Source: Dermacentor variabilis (lineage: Eukaryota > Arthropoda > Arachnida > Ixodida > Ixodidae). Taken from it: a DNA stretch of 64,000 nt. Positions 1 through 10,740 of this stretch are shown one piece after another. Under the pieces are notes generated by a model. It did not search any database and had not been told where the DNA came from. It saw only the letters and a program-made list of their open reading frames with translations. Made by a program: the position numbers and the translations under genes. The DNA lies in NCBI RefSeq assembly GCF_050947875.1, contig NW_027460346.1, forward strand, positions 3,848,000 through 3,911,999, given 5' to 3'. The first letter of the stretch is position 1, and the number at the start of each line of letters is the position of its first letter.

Positions 1-770
1 AAGAACGGCGCAGCTTAGTGAATTCTGCCCCACATTACCATAATTTTTTGCTCAGTGCACGCATCAGACAGAGAGGAAAGAACATTTCGTAAGAATTTTT
101 TAAAATATTGTAATTAATTAAAGTTTGCACCTGATCATTCGTAACTCTTACATGGCATGCTACTTCAAAAATTACTGGAAGATGATCACTGCTTGTCGCA
201 CACTCAACAGCCGACCAAGAAGATACGGAGAGACTCGGGCCACATAATGTAAGATCTATTGCAGAGTAAGATCTATCCCGCATAAACGTAATAGATCCGG
301 AGTTTACAGACGTTAGCCCATTGTCCAGCGACCAGTTCCATAATCGAGTGCCGCACAAATCTGTTCATGATATATGGAGAGAATTGAAGTCATTTCACAG
401 TAGAATGTCCCGTCCACAAGAATTACGAACCCTATCCAGTGTTAGTGTGTCCTGCACGCCAAAAGGAAAATATGCATTTAGAATGGTAGAGGAGCAACAT
501 CCACGGAGATTCAGCTCTATTACTAGGATTTCACACTCGGGAGTTGAAAGTTTTGCCTTATGGCAAACTTGAGACGAAATAAATGTAATTAATCCGCCAC
601 CTATAGTAGGGCGGTCTAGACAAAATGATCTGTAAAACTTTATTTGAGAATTTTTTGCAGTAATTTACCACGTTTCGTTTAACATAATTAAATTGAGGTC
701 AAGTTGAGCAGTTAGACAAGATAAATCTACTGAAGCAGAATTTAAAGAGTGGCAGTTGCACTGAAGTACT
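1..770 (-). pseudogene. LINE ORF2 endonuclease fragment (I/Jockey-like)
   Basis: Minus-strand translation, in pieces, gives the apurinic-type endonuclease (EEP fold) that opens ORF2 of non-LTR retrotransposons. The N-terminal strand reads VLQCNCHSL...LIMLNETW near 768-663. The middle has a GGGLITFIS stretch. The C-terminal block reads SAIDLTLCGPSL followed by SSDHLPVIFEV at about 250-160. The SDH near the end is the usual catalytic Asp-His pair. There are in-frame stops (after NETW, and near 430 and 365) and frame changes, so it is dead. It follows the ORF1 remnant on the same strand and runs off the left window edge, where the reverse transcriptase would lie. Clade assignment between I and Jockey is my inference from ORF1 type. 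Confidence 0.85.
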
Positions 771-1031
771 TTCAGACACCTTATTGTTTAGAAAGTTGCA
801 CAGCCGAAACTCCTGTACAATGCTTTCTTTTGGTATAGCATTGGATTGACTATTATTAGCTTTTGAATGAGGACCGGAGGATGAATCTTCATTGATTAAT
901 TACATTGTTCTTCTATACGCTCGAGCGTTTTCTTCCACATCTGTCATTTCCAATTCTGCATTAACCAAATTACCAGTAGCAGACTCCAGGGAAGGCGAAG
1001 TCGAAGGTGCGATACCGTTACTTTAAGGATG

Positions 1032-2121
1032 GGTACCTGAGTTTCTATCACTAGTTTGTTGCTTAGGATCCACTGTTTGAGTTGTTGCAGGACTCGGCCG
1101 GTTAGCTTGCATCAAATGAGATAAGGAACTAGAGATGGGCTGTTATATACATTCCCCAGGGCTCATTTAGAGCCGTTCCATAGCTTTTGTAACTTCCTTT
1201 CCCACAGCGGGCATTATATTTGCAATAAGCAATATATCCGAACTAAGAGTTTGTCTACCTCTAACACGCGCATAGCCAAGCGCCCTTTCTTTCAAAATGT
1301 TTATCGCGTCCTTTCTAGAGCACCGTCGTCTGTCGACCATTTCAATCACTTGTATTTGTTGGGCCCTAACAGAAAAGTCAGAATAATCGGCTGGGTGACT
1401 TCCACCACAGAGGCAGCATCGCTCATCTACAATCATTTTGAGCATGCTTTTAGCCACGTGTACAACAACGCTGACTTGTCTTGCACTCTGCACTGCTATG
1501 GCCGTATCGCCAGCAATTACGACATTGTAGCGGGTGCGATGCCAGAGGTTCAACTCTGAATACGAGGGGCACACCTTTAGTTCTGATGGACAGGATGTTC
1601 CTGCGAATGTTCCAATCACCGGTTCTATTGGGACCCTCTTAATGTCTACCACTCGATTGCATAAACAGCAATTACTCCAGTCCCAGACAATCTCTCTAGT
1701 GCTTCTGATGCAGATAGATCAGCATCGACACCTCTGACTATTCCCTTAGTGCAAGTGAGGTGATCAGGGATGAAGGCACTCACCGGCAATGACGCAAATG
1801 ATGAACACGTAACTAAATCCGTGGCACAGGTCTGGTCTGGTGATCTACACACGATAACTCCTCGGCAGAACTGTCTCAATTCCGTGATGGTCTGGTTTGA
1901 ATAAGTAGCAGCACGTAGATATTTCTGGATATATCCTTGGTGTTGGTCAGCCGTATCGAGCCTTCATTGAAAGGAACCAGAGCCACCGGGATGCTGCTCA
2001 CACCACCGCGGATGAACGAACCCAGAGGTAATTGATCTATCGGAATAGAGGCCGCCCAAGGGGATAAACCGTTCCCGGGGGAGTTTTTGGACATCAGCCT
2101 AGGATGAAGCAGTCGTAACAA
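1032..2121 (-). pseudogene. LINE ORF1 (gag-like, zinc-knuckle) remnant
   Basis: This is the nucleic-acid-binding ORF1 protein of the same LINE as the endonuclease to its left. Overlapping minus-strand frames read, in order, an N-terminal segment (2121-1876), VRGVDADLSASEALERL (about 1760-1700), then PVIGTFAGTSCPSELKVCPS (about 1620-1560). A degraded CCHC knuckle ends in CCLCGGSHPADY near 1400. The order RGVD, GTFAGTSCPSE, CGGSHPAD is what tick and insect Jockey/I ORF1 proteins show. Frameshifts at about 1876 and 1650 break the reading frame, and the expected first knuckle cysteines are partly lost. A low-complexity Ser/Thr/Pro linker runs on from 1166 to about 1000, again with stops. Confidence 0.8.
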
Positions 2122-2139
2122 TAATTAAGAGCTCAATAT

Positions 2140-2832
2140 TTGCTGCTGGTGATTGGTCAAATGTGTACGGGCTTTTTTGGTGAAAGCGAATGCTTATGCT
2201 ACTGCACATCACTTCGTTCTTGTACTACCGCTTGTTTGCTACTTTATTCCTTTCCTATTTTTGTAACAGATTCCAATCCTTTGCCTGGTTGTTCTTCGCC
2301 TTTGTATTTTTTTCAGTATTATTTTCTGGTGTTTGCACATTGCGCATGATTGATACAGTGTTGATTCTCTTTGCTTGGCAAACTGGTTGCAATCTTTCCT
2401 CGGTGGTTTTGCTTCATTTCGTGTGTGCAGCATTTATGTTTTCGAAATGATAATTTTAACCTGTGTGTGACATTTGCTTTAAGTACTCTGTCTAGAAGCT
2501 TATTGTTTCGTGATTAATTTTTCTTTTTGTTGCTTTTTCTTGTAGGCACAATGCGCTTGACTGTACACTGTTAAACTTTCTTACGATATTGACGTTCCTT
2601 GTAAGAAAAACTGCTTAGACCGCATTCATGGCTTTAGACCTACCCTAACGGATGTGGCTTGTTTGCTTTTTTTTATTTTTCTGTATTTTTTGTGTGTACG
2701 TGCGTGTGCACAGCGCACATGTTTACATAATGTCGATTCTTTTTTCTTTAAAACATGATTATACCTTTTGTAATGCCCTTCTGCTACGATCTCAGCTGAG
2801 TGTGGCAGTATTGAAAATAAATAAATAACAAA
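2140..2832 (+). mobile_element. 3' end of a 5'-truncated LINE
   Basis: A T-rich stretch without a credible ORF ends in TAATGCCCTTCTGC, then CTGAGTGTGGCAGTATTG, and an AAATAAATAAATAA tail at about 2815-2832. That layout is typical of the 3' UTR and short-repeat tail of Jockey/CR1-type LINEs of arthropods. It abuts the minus-strand LINE remnant on its left, so the two copies lie end to end in opposite directions. No reverse transcriptase is left. Confidence 0.6.
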
Positions 2833-2884
2833 TAAGACTAGAAAAGCCTAATCCCCCCCCCCCCAACCCCAAAACCTGGCCAAG

Positions 2885-3230
2885 TGACGTTCGCAGCGAG
2901 CCAACATGTCGGATTTCAATTTGCCGCCTTCCATTTTTCCCCTTCGTCGTCTTTGTGTTGCCTCTGTCTTTCTTTCGTGTGCCGATTCAGTCCTGCTTTG
3001 AGGCACGCGTGCGTAACGTCATTCTAATGTAAGTTGCTGGCCTCTCTCTGGCTCTTTATGTTTTTTTTTAATATTGAATCCCATGGTAAGTATAATAATA
3101 AACGCCGACAGCACGCTACCACCAATAATTTTGGAAGTAGAGAGCAGAGGAAGAAGAAACTGATGCCACGTCAAAGAGCGAAGAAGCGAACCACTTTGCA
3201 CGGTTAGGGTCAAGCCTCAGTTCGATTTCA
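2885..3230 (+). promoter_or_regulatory. candidate promoter and 5' UTR of gene 1
   Basis: GC-richer sequence precedes the proposed first coding exon. TCAGTC at 2987-2992 matches the arthropod initiator (TCAGT), and a TGACGT half-site lies at 2886. No TATA box is seen. Two upstream ATGs follow the candidate start site. One is stopped at once (ATGTAA near 3027). The other (about 3083) sits inside a perfect donor-like ATG|GTAAGTAT, which could be an alternative splice site. The transcription start is inferred only from the motif. Confidence 0.3.
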
Positions 3231-3247
3231 ATGAGCCATCGTGCGAG
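3231..3247 (+). CDS. gene 1, first coding exon (MSHRA-)
   Basis: ATG AGC CAT CGT GCG AG is followed by GTAAGT, a consensus 5' splice site. The exon carries 17 coding bases and ends in phase 2. Joined to the acceptor at 6619-6620, whose exon starts with C, it restores AGC (Ser) and the long frame of exon 2. Total coding length is then 708 bases, 235 codons plus stop, with no mismatch in phase. The start is chosen because it is the nearest upstream ATG in the required phase next to a perfect donor. The intron would be 3.37 kb and contains microsatellite and LTR sequence. No transcript evidence is available, and another first exon is possible. Confidence 0.45.
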
Positions 3248-4178
3248 GTAAGTCGTGCATGATCTTTTCCTTTGACTGGACCAGCGGCTAATTCGCACGC
3301 GGCTACCGTTTTGAATTTTCTGCTTGCTTTTCGAGTTCTCAGGTGTACCGCTATCACCATTTAACGTCATGTTTCTCCCAGAACTCCCGCATTCATGTTA
3401 TAGATACATGTTATAGGGCGAGTCAAACATACGCTCATGTGTTTCATTAGACATATGTATAATCACATGACAACGTTGTATTACTGATATGATACCGCTG
3501 GAGAGGTAATAATTCAGACTAAAGATTTAAAATACAATATCAAAATATTTCTCTCGAACTGCTCACCGCTTGAAAAGCAGCATAATTCGCGACGCTTTCA
3601 AAATTTCGGCATATACTTCTGGTACGTGGACACTGCATTGTCGTGGATACAATTCTATCTCAACGGTTGTTTTCGACATTTCGATGCCTCGCAATTTCCA
3701 AGAATGAACATTTCCCTTCAAAGATCCTCACCATCAATATTCGCAGGTTGTTAGACCAGGGAAAGAGCTTGCAATTTTGTCGGCCCCTTGCTTCCCACCC
3801 ATCTTATCACAATTCACTATTCAAGATTTCCCTCGCAACAATGCAATAATCATGGGGTCGAGAATCACGCTAGAGTAAATAGTGCATGCCCTCAACTCTT
3901 TTCATCACTGGTACCCCCACGGGCTCATTAAGGATTTAACAATATCGCTTACCATTGACAGTCTTACAGCTTCACGAGCACGACTTGCACGCACTCCCGC
4001 TTGCTCTGATGGTGGCTTGCTGCTGTATGTTCAGCGTTATTTTGGGTAGCGACGTCAAGTGAGGCACGTGACACTTGCCTGAAGTGCAAAAATGAAGCTC
4101 ATGTGATACTATCTAACAATTTTGGGCACAGTGTATAGTAAGATGTTGACTTTATGCGTGCAGCCATATTTCATACTC

Positions 4179-4340
4179 ATGCGCGTGTGTGCGCGTGTGT
4201 GGGTGTATGTGCATGTGTGTTCGTGTGTGCGTGTATGCGTGTGTGCATGTGCCTGCGTGTTCGCGTCCCTGTGTGCGTGCGCATGTGTGTATCTGTGTGC
4301 ATGCGTGTGCGTGTGTGTGTGCGCGCGTGTGTGTATGCGT
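4179..4340. repeat. (GT)n-rich microsatellite, left part
   Basis: Imperfect GT repeat with interspersed GC and AT steps. It is the left half of one tract that continues at 4892; the two halves are separated by the LTR at 4341-4891. Long ORFs of Cys/Val or His/Thr here are repeat artefacts. Confidence 0.95.
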
Positions 4341-4891
4341 TGTGGAGTCTCTCACACCGTGCTCTTGGGACAAAGGAACGACAACACAGTAGTGCAAACA
4401 GTCATAAGGGCATTTATTGCACCTTTCATAGATCAATGCCTGCTAGCCGAGTTGCTATCCACAAAACATGCCCATGGGCGCGCGACAAATCTAGAAGTCC
4501 GACTCACCGCGACCGGAAAACGAGCGAATATGTTCGCCCCATGCTGGATCCCAACGCCTGGTCGTTCGCGCGTACCGTCACGCGAACGGTGTCTAAGGTA
4601 GCCACGCGAGACGGTCTCGCAGAAGCATGGGTCGCTGCACGCGCGGCACGGCACGTCCGTGCTGCTTGCTGTCTCGAACCCCCAAGAGCGCAAGCGCCTT
4701 CCTTTCGGCGCCCAAGTAACCTCGCCTGTCGGCGGCGTTAGCAGCGCAACACTCGCGCCATCTCTCGCACTGCGCCCCAACCACATCGACCGCCGCGGGT
4801 ATCACGCAGGCCACGCGGCGAAGCCGCACTACAGGAGGCGCGCTATGCGGGAAAAACATCAGGGGACGCGCGAGAGTCGCGCATCCCCACA
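4341..4891 (-). mobile_element. solo LTR inserted in the GT microsatellite
   Basis: A 551-base GC-rich block begins TGTGG and ends CCACA, the TG...CA layout of an LTR. It is flanked on both sides by GCGT (4337-4340 and 4892-4895), a 4-base target-site duplication inside the GT tract. Read on the minus strand it has an AATAAA polyadenylation signal near 4410-4405, about 65 bases before the end, as expected for R/U5. No gag or pol is present, so it is a solo LTR from recombination. The family (Gypsy, BEL or other) cannot be told from the LTR alone. It lies in the proposed intron of gene 1. Confidence 0.65.
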
Positions 4892-5500
4892 GCGTGTGTG
4901 TGTGCGCGCGCGTGTGTGTCTGTGCGTGTGTATGTGTGTGCGTGTGTGTGTGCGCGTGCGTATGTGCATCTGTGTGTGCGTGCGCGTGTGTATGTATGTG
5001 TGTGTGCGTGTGTGTATGTAAGTATGTGCATGTGCGTGCGCATGTGCGCGCGTTTCTGCGTGCGTGCGTGTGCGCGTGGTATCTGCCTGTGCGTGTGTGT
5101 GCATGTGCGTGCGTTGTGCACGCATGTGTATGTATGTGCGGACGTGATTGTATGCGTATGTGCGCATGTGCGCGCATGTGTACGCGTGTGCGTGCGCGTG
5201 GGTGCGTATGTGCGCGCGTGTTTTCGTGCGCGTGTGTGTGCATGTGTGCACGCGCGTATCTGCCTGTGTGTATGCGTGTGTGTGCATGTCCGTGCCTGTG
5301 AGCGCGCGTACGTGCGTGTATGCGTGTGTGTTTGTGTGCTTGTGTATGCGTGTGTGCATGTGCGTGCGTGTGTCTGAGCATGTGTGCGTATACATGTGTT
5401 TGTTTGTGTATGCGTATGCGTGTGTGTTTGTATGTATGAGTGTGTGTGTGTGTGCGCGCGTGTATGTGCGTGTGCGTGTGCGTGCGTGTGCGTGTGTGCC
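4892..5500. repeat. (GT)n-rich microsatellite, right part
   Basis: About 600 bases of imperfect GT/GC/AT alternation, the continuation of the tract at 4179. Overlapping long frames on both strands are artefacts of the repeat. Confidence 0.95.
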
Positions 5501-6620
5501 ATGCTTTAAATCCTTTGAACTGAACAAAACGCAGGCGAATGGGTGCTTGCGTGCTGTGATTAGTGTTCTCAAACCGAGGCCAATACGAAGGCACATTGCT
5601 TTCAACCTAAACTAGGGGCATGGATACCCGAATGACACACGACCCCTGATCTTGGTTTATTGCATGTAAAGATAGTTATAAGGGTTATCTTAGATTATAT
5701 AACTATCTTTTCTAAAGTCGATATCGGAGCAGGGTGCTTGCATGCACCCATGCCCCGATATAAGGCGCGACGGGTATTGTCGTATTATTCGGTCCGTGCT
5801 CACTGAAGATATTCGCCTTGTCCCAGGGTAGACCTGGGCTCTTGGGTGAGGCTGCCCGAATATGTAAGCACCGATACATTTTCAGCCTCTTACCTGCATA
5901 GCACAAAATATCAAGTATATTTTAGTTCATGGCTCTCCAGTATCAACAAACGGGCCTCAAATCAGAATTTGCCCTCAGGAACCGCGAACTTGTGACAATG
6001 CCGCTGCTCGACCGAAGGAGACATATAGTTATTAACGGCTCTCAGCGATTTCAATATCAAGTTTCACTGCGAAGATACCTCTACTCCAGTGCCTTCTACC
6101 GAGAGCTGCTTGCCTACTTATGAAATTTTACCTGAACAATAGCTACAGAGTGTTTTTATAAGGCGGCGCCAACACGTGAGTTCTAAAGCCAGGATAGAAT
6201 TTAAAATAGGGGAAATTTCAGTCATTTCATTACGTGGGCTCAGTAGGCGGAGAAATTTTTCGCGTAGTTATTTTTTTATATACTTACGTTTATTTAGTAC
6301 GCTTGAATTACGGTAGCAATGAAGAGATACCGAAGTACCTCTTAAGAAATGTATTTTGCATGCGAACACGCATGTTGTCAGATCGCTTCTCGCGACGGTG
6401 TTTCCCAAGTATTGCCTGTGCCCTGGCTATTAGTATAACTACACTTTTAACAGTAACGTCATATAATTCAGGCATATTTCATGCACGTAGGCCTGTTCTG
6501 ACAATGTCATTGGCGTCGCTATTTCGCACCATAACAACTCTGACTCCTCTAGTTAGCGAAAGAAACACGTTATCAGCGTATTCTAATAGTTGGTATCTTC
6601 CTTTTTTCGTTCGCATGAAG
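5501..6620. other. rest of gene 1 intron
   Basis: AT-rich sequence. An imperfect palindrome around 5669-5716 (AAAGATAGTTATA paired with TATAACTATCTTT) is the only structure noticed. A branch-point-like CTAAT lies at about 6581, before the acceptor at 6619-6620. A 64-codon frame at 5929-6123 shows no recognisable similarity. Confidence 0.4.
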
Positions 6621-7311
6621 CTCGTCCAAGCCAGGAGACGTCCTCGATCTTGAGATCGGAAGTGATGACGATGACTTTCTCGGTGAAGTTAAGTCCCCCG
6701 CGTGTTCAGCGAAACCCGCAGCCCAGCTTCCACAGCCGCCTTCGCTAAGCGCAGCGGGTGCGGCGCGCCCGCTTGACGCACCATCGCAGCCCGACCTCAC
6801 GGCTCAGCTTCAGGGGGATGGCAGCAGCGGCACCGCTTCGCCCTCGCCAGAGCACCGGGCGAGGAGAGCTGACGCAGATCGTCCCGGGCATCCGGACCTG
6901 CGGGATAAGTTAAATCTCATCAGGTGCCACCGACGACGGAAGTCCAAGCGCCGGCGATCGCGCTCCGGCGGCGATCTCCGCTCACAGCTCAGCGACCACC
7001 GAGAGCGCGCCGATCACGACGCCGACGAAGAGCCAAGAGCGCCAGCGGTGGGGGCCCCGTCGGGAAGGAGGCGAGCAGTGTTTAGGGGCGGAAGCAGGGC
7101 AGGAAACGGAGGACGCAGAAACGGGCGCCAAGGATTCGCCCGTCGAAGAAAGGCCTACATAGACCTGGACCGCCCCGCGGAAGAAGACATGGACGACATC
7201 CTAGCTGCGGGGCCTCACCATGCGTTCACCGCTACTCATTACCGGCAAGTTGTGTTCCGCCAGAATCCCGGGAGCAGTGCACCGGCTCCTTGCGCGCATG
7301 AAGGGCCGTGA
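6621..7311 (+). CDS. gene 1, terminal coding exon: acidic/Arg-rich nuclear-type protein
   Basis: A 691-base GC-rich frame stays open from the acceptor (pyrimidine tract TCTTCCTTTTTTCG, then ATGAAG) to TGA at 7309-7311, in AT-rich surroundings. The protein runs in blocks: an acidic N-terminus, LEIGSDDDDFLGEV; a Pro/Ala/Ser-rich stretch; LRDKLNLIRCHRRRKSKRRR, a strongly basic segment that could be a nuclear localisation signal; then an RGG-like part (FRGGSRAGNGGRRNGRQGF); and a C-terminal block with AYIDLDRPAEEDMDDIL. No catalytic domain is recognisable. Acidic plus Arg/Gly-rich composition suggests a nucleic-acid-associated or nuclear protein, which is inference. The same exon recurs, decayed, at 32878. 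Family unknown to me. Confidence 0.7.
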
Positions 7312-8443
7312 AAGACACATCTCAGTTTTCTTTTAATTTTACATGTACTGGAAACCGCCCGATTCTTGGCCACTCCCGAGTAGTGGCTATGCGCCAGTGC
7401 TTGGAAGACAGGACAAGACTTGGACAGTCCCACATAGTAGGTAGGAGCCACATGCGTTATAGGAGACAGCACCAATAACCTCTCTAATACACCAAGGATA
7501 TGAGAAGGCTGTTTTTTTCTCTAGGTAAGACAGCCTGTTTTGCTTTTCTTTTTAGATGCGCAGCGCACTTTGGGTGGCTGCATGCCCTTCAGTTTGCATG
7601 ATTCAGGAGTGATAGAATATTTCTAGTACTCACTGGCGCCAACTGTTCGGTGCTCCTATTGGCGATAGAGTCATTGAAAGGTATCTGTAGAGCGCAACAA
7701 AACAAAGACACAAGAAGAAACGAAGACGAAGACAAGACATACAGTACACTGCAATTTAGGCAAAATCCCACTTTTGCTGCCCAAGAGTCTGAGCAGTTGG
7801 TTACATTAGAAATGGTACGCTAATCTCAGGTAAGTTTTGAAAAGAACTCCGCTTAATTACATGATACTTTGTCACATAACTTTATCGCACACGTCGCATT
7901 CGCGGCATCGAGGACAGCCGGTGTTGAAGCGAGACCGCACAGCAGCAATGCCGAGACTGTAGGGCACCACTTGCTGCATATTGGTTCGAAAGGTTGCTTA
8001 GAAATGTAGTGGCGTTCCACTTACATTACCGGAAATCCATTCTGAGTCTGTTTCAGAAAGGACTGCGTCTACAGTAGGATACAACTTGGAAAAACAGCAG
8101 TTGGCAACCAAGGCACACGGACCGCGCGAAATTGTGTTACTCCGCCGACCGAACACAGAAGCAAACAAAAGTCGTCGTCATGCGACCTTTTTTGAAATGG
8201 CGTCGTACTTGATGCCTCCGTAGCGTCTGCTGTCCTTGAGTCTTCATCGGCGGAAGCGATGAGGTGTGCAAGCGACATAGATGAAGTGATGGAGTCTGAC
8301 AATTTCAGTCTTCAAAAGTCTGCGGTACAGCTCGTTTTACTGCTGAGCCCGTTTTACTCGTGGAACTTCGCTGCCAACAGAAGTGAAGCTTGATAATAAA
8401 TAGCTGCAGCGACGCAAGTGTTTTCTTTATATTCAATAAAAAT
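7312..8443 (+). other. gene 1 3' flank, possible 3' UTR
   Basis: No convincing coding sequence. AATAAA occurs at about 8438 (TTCAATAAAAATT), and a TAATAAAT at about 8393; either could end the transcript. A 77-codon minus-strand frame (8302-8069) with a Ser/Asp-rich start was seen but has no recognised domain. Confidence 0.3.
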
Positions 8444-9708
8444 TTGGCTTTCATCGTTTCACTATAGTAAACGAGTGAAAACATATAAAATTACGAAATC
8501 GTAATTTTATTTTTGCGGCTACCGCCTTATTTAGATAACAAGGAAAATTTAAAGTACGAGCTATTTGCATCCTTGCGTAGTAACAGTGGCGGGCTTATGA
8601 GGGCGTGGGCGGGGCTTCATTGCAGACTTAAGATGTATCCGACTATGGTCATTAAACACCAGGAATACTAGGCTAAATGATATTTTGGCTGGTGAAGGTT
8701 CATGCCAGGAGTGGACAAATTTGAGGGGTCATTTAGTAGCTTAATTAACTACTGTGCACCTAATTACGTTTTACTGATTTAAATGGTATGTCTGCAGTGC
8801 AGATTAGACATTTGTAACAAATGGTTAAACATCATTAACACGTCGCCACGAAGCCTTTTCTCCCGGTTCACGTGCGAAATCTAAGCTGATCACATCATGA
8901 GCGTGCGTCATGAGCGCGTGTAATCACGTCATCTAGATTTACGTCACTTTGTTGACGCATCGGGATACGTGCTATCACGTGACATGCCAACCAGAGCGCC
9001 AAGCGGGTCTGCGCTTGCTTTGCTTGCGCTCGTTACCCGAAAGAAAAAAGAAACGAAGAATCATTGTTGCTTTTCGACAGCGAACGAAACTTCGCATTAC
9101 TTTCGCCGCTATAGGTGTTCTAGCTTTATGGCATGGCTTTTTCTGCGTCACATAGCCTTAAAAGGCGTGGTTATGCGCAGTTGTTGTTTACTAGCGCGAA
9201 CAAGGAAAACGGAAAAAGACGTTTGCACAGCACAGAGCGACGTAGCTGAAATCTAGCGCTCTGTCCCGTCCCACCCTTCTTTCCGTTGGTGTTGTTTGCG
9301 CTAGTAACTACGTCACAGCAACTGTTCAACATTAACTTGCCCGAATCTTTGTGTTAATTACTTCGGTTATGCGCGCTCTTCACTTCGACGACTTCTGTAT
9401 CCATCGCAAATTGAGAGGAACTCTTAACACCGATGTTTTTCAAATAAGGAGATATTATCAATTTTAAAAACTTAGTTCTTAAAATTTCACTTAGTGAATA
9501 TTGCTGAAATAGCCTTCCGAACGATCAGTTTCTTTACCCTTGCCAAGAAAATGCATCACTGTGTCTTTTATTAATTAGATGGCGTTGAAGTTGGAGCGCT
9601 GGTAGGTATACGTAGTGTCCCCCCCCACACACAAAAATGGCATAATCAATCAATAACTGTGATATTGTCCAGAATTTTTTCTATTTCAATAGTTAGACAC
9701 AGCTTGTC
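8444..9708. other. intergenic
   Basis: AT-rich, with a short palindrome at about 8488-8512 (AAAATTACGA/TCGTAATTTT). Nothing coding is seen. Confidence 0.4.
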
Positions 9709-9980
<272 letters not shown>

Positions 9981-10740
9981 GTCCAGACGTCATCACCGGA
10001 CATCGGGAAGCCCATACACATTGTGTCCGCTGTATGACATCCTGCGCTATGTGAGTTGTGATTGAGCTATCATGACAAATTCGTGAGTTTATTCATTTTA
10101 TTCATTCATTCTAAGTGATGCTTTCTTTAGGAAGAGATTTTGGAACAATGTGTCTAATTCGAAACATTGCACTCCTACTGGTATAAGCGACGTTCCTACA
10201 GTATAAAATTGGGGTTTGCTGAGCATTTGGCAGAGCAGTGAAATGTGGCCCTGGTACAAACACACTACGTGATTCCAAAGGTCACTGAAGAAGCTGCAGA
10301 CAAATGCTGGCTATCTGAAAGTTGCACCCATAGGTGTAAAGAATATTTATGCGCTTTCCTGTTAAATGAAGTTTCGTGTAGTAGAAAAAAAAAACTATAT
10401 TCTTGGAACGTAAACAGCCGATTGAAAACAGTCTGGTTAGAAAGCAATTGAAATTAGACTAATTAAATAAACACCAACTGACTAGGTTTATTAAAGTGAA
10501 CCTGACTTTTATGAATCCTTCCAGTTTATTCTTCAGGGTTGGGTTCAGGAAGCTGCGGCACATCATTACTGATCCGGCTTGAGACCCACGATGCCGTCCC
10601 GGCGGTTGACTGAGCCTGCTACGACTGGAGGCAGAAGCACTTCCGGTCTGTTTCCCTGACGACGGCAACGGAGCAGTACAAAGGAAGTGAAGGTATGCCA
10701 CTGCGGTCTACTTTGGGTTGTACAAGTACGAGAAATTGGC
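9981..10740. other. intergenic
   Basis: No coding sequence or repeat family recognised. The CR1-like LINE tail begins at the right end. Confidence 0.4.

Noticed and set aside
4433..4786. 117-codon minus-strand ORF
   Set aside because: Lies wholly in the solo LTR; no protein similarity recognised.
4122..5615. Several long ORFs of Cys/Val/Arg or His/Thr on both strands
   Set aside because: They translate the GT/CA microsatellite in every frame; composition is dictated by the dinucleotide repeat.
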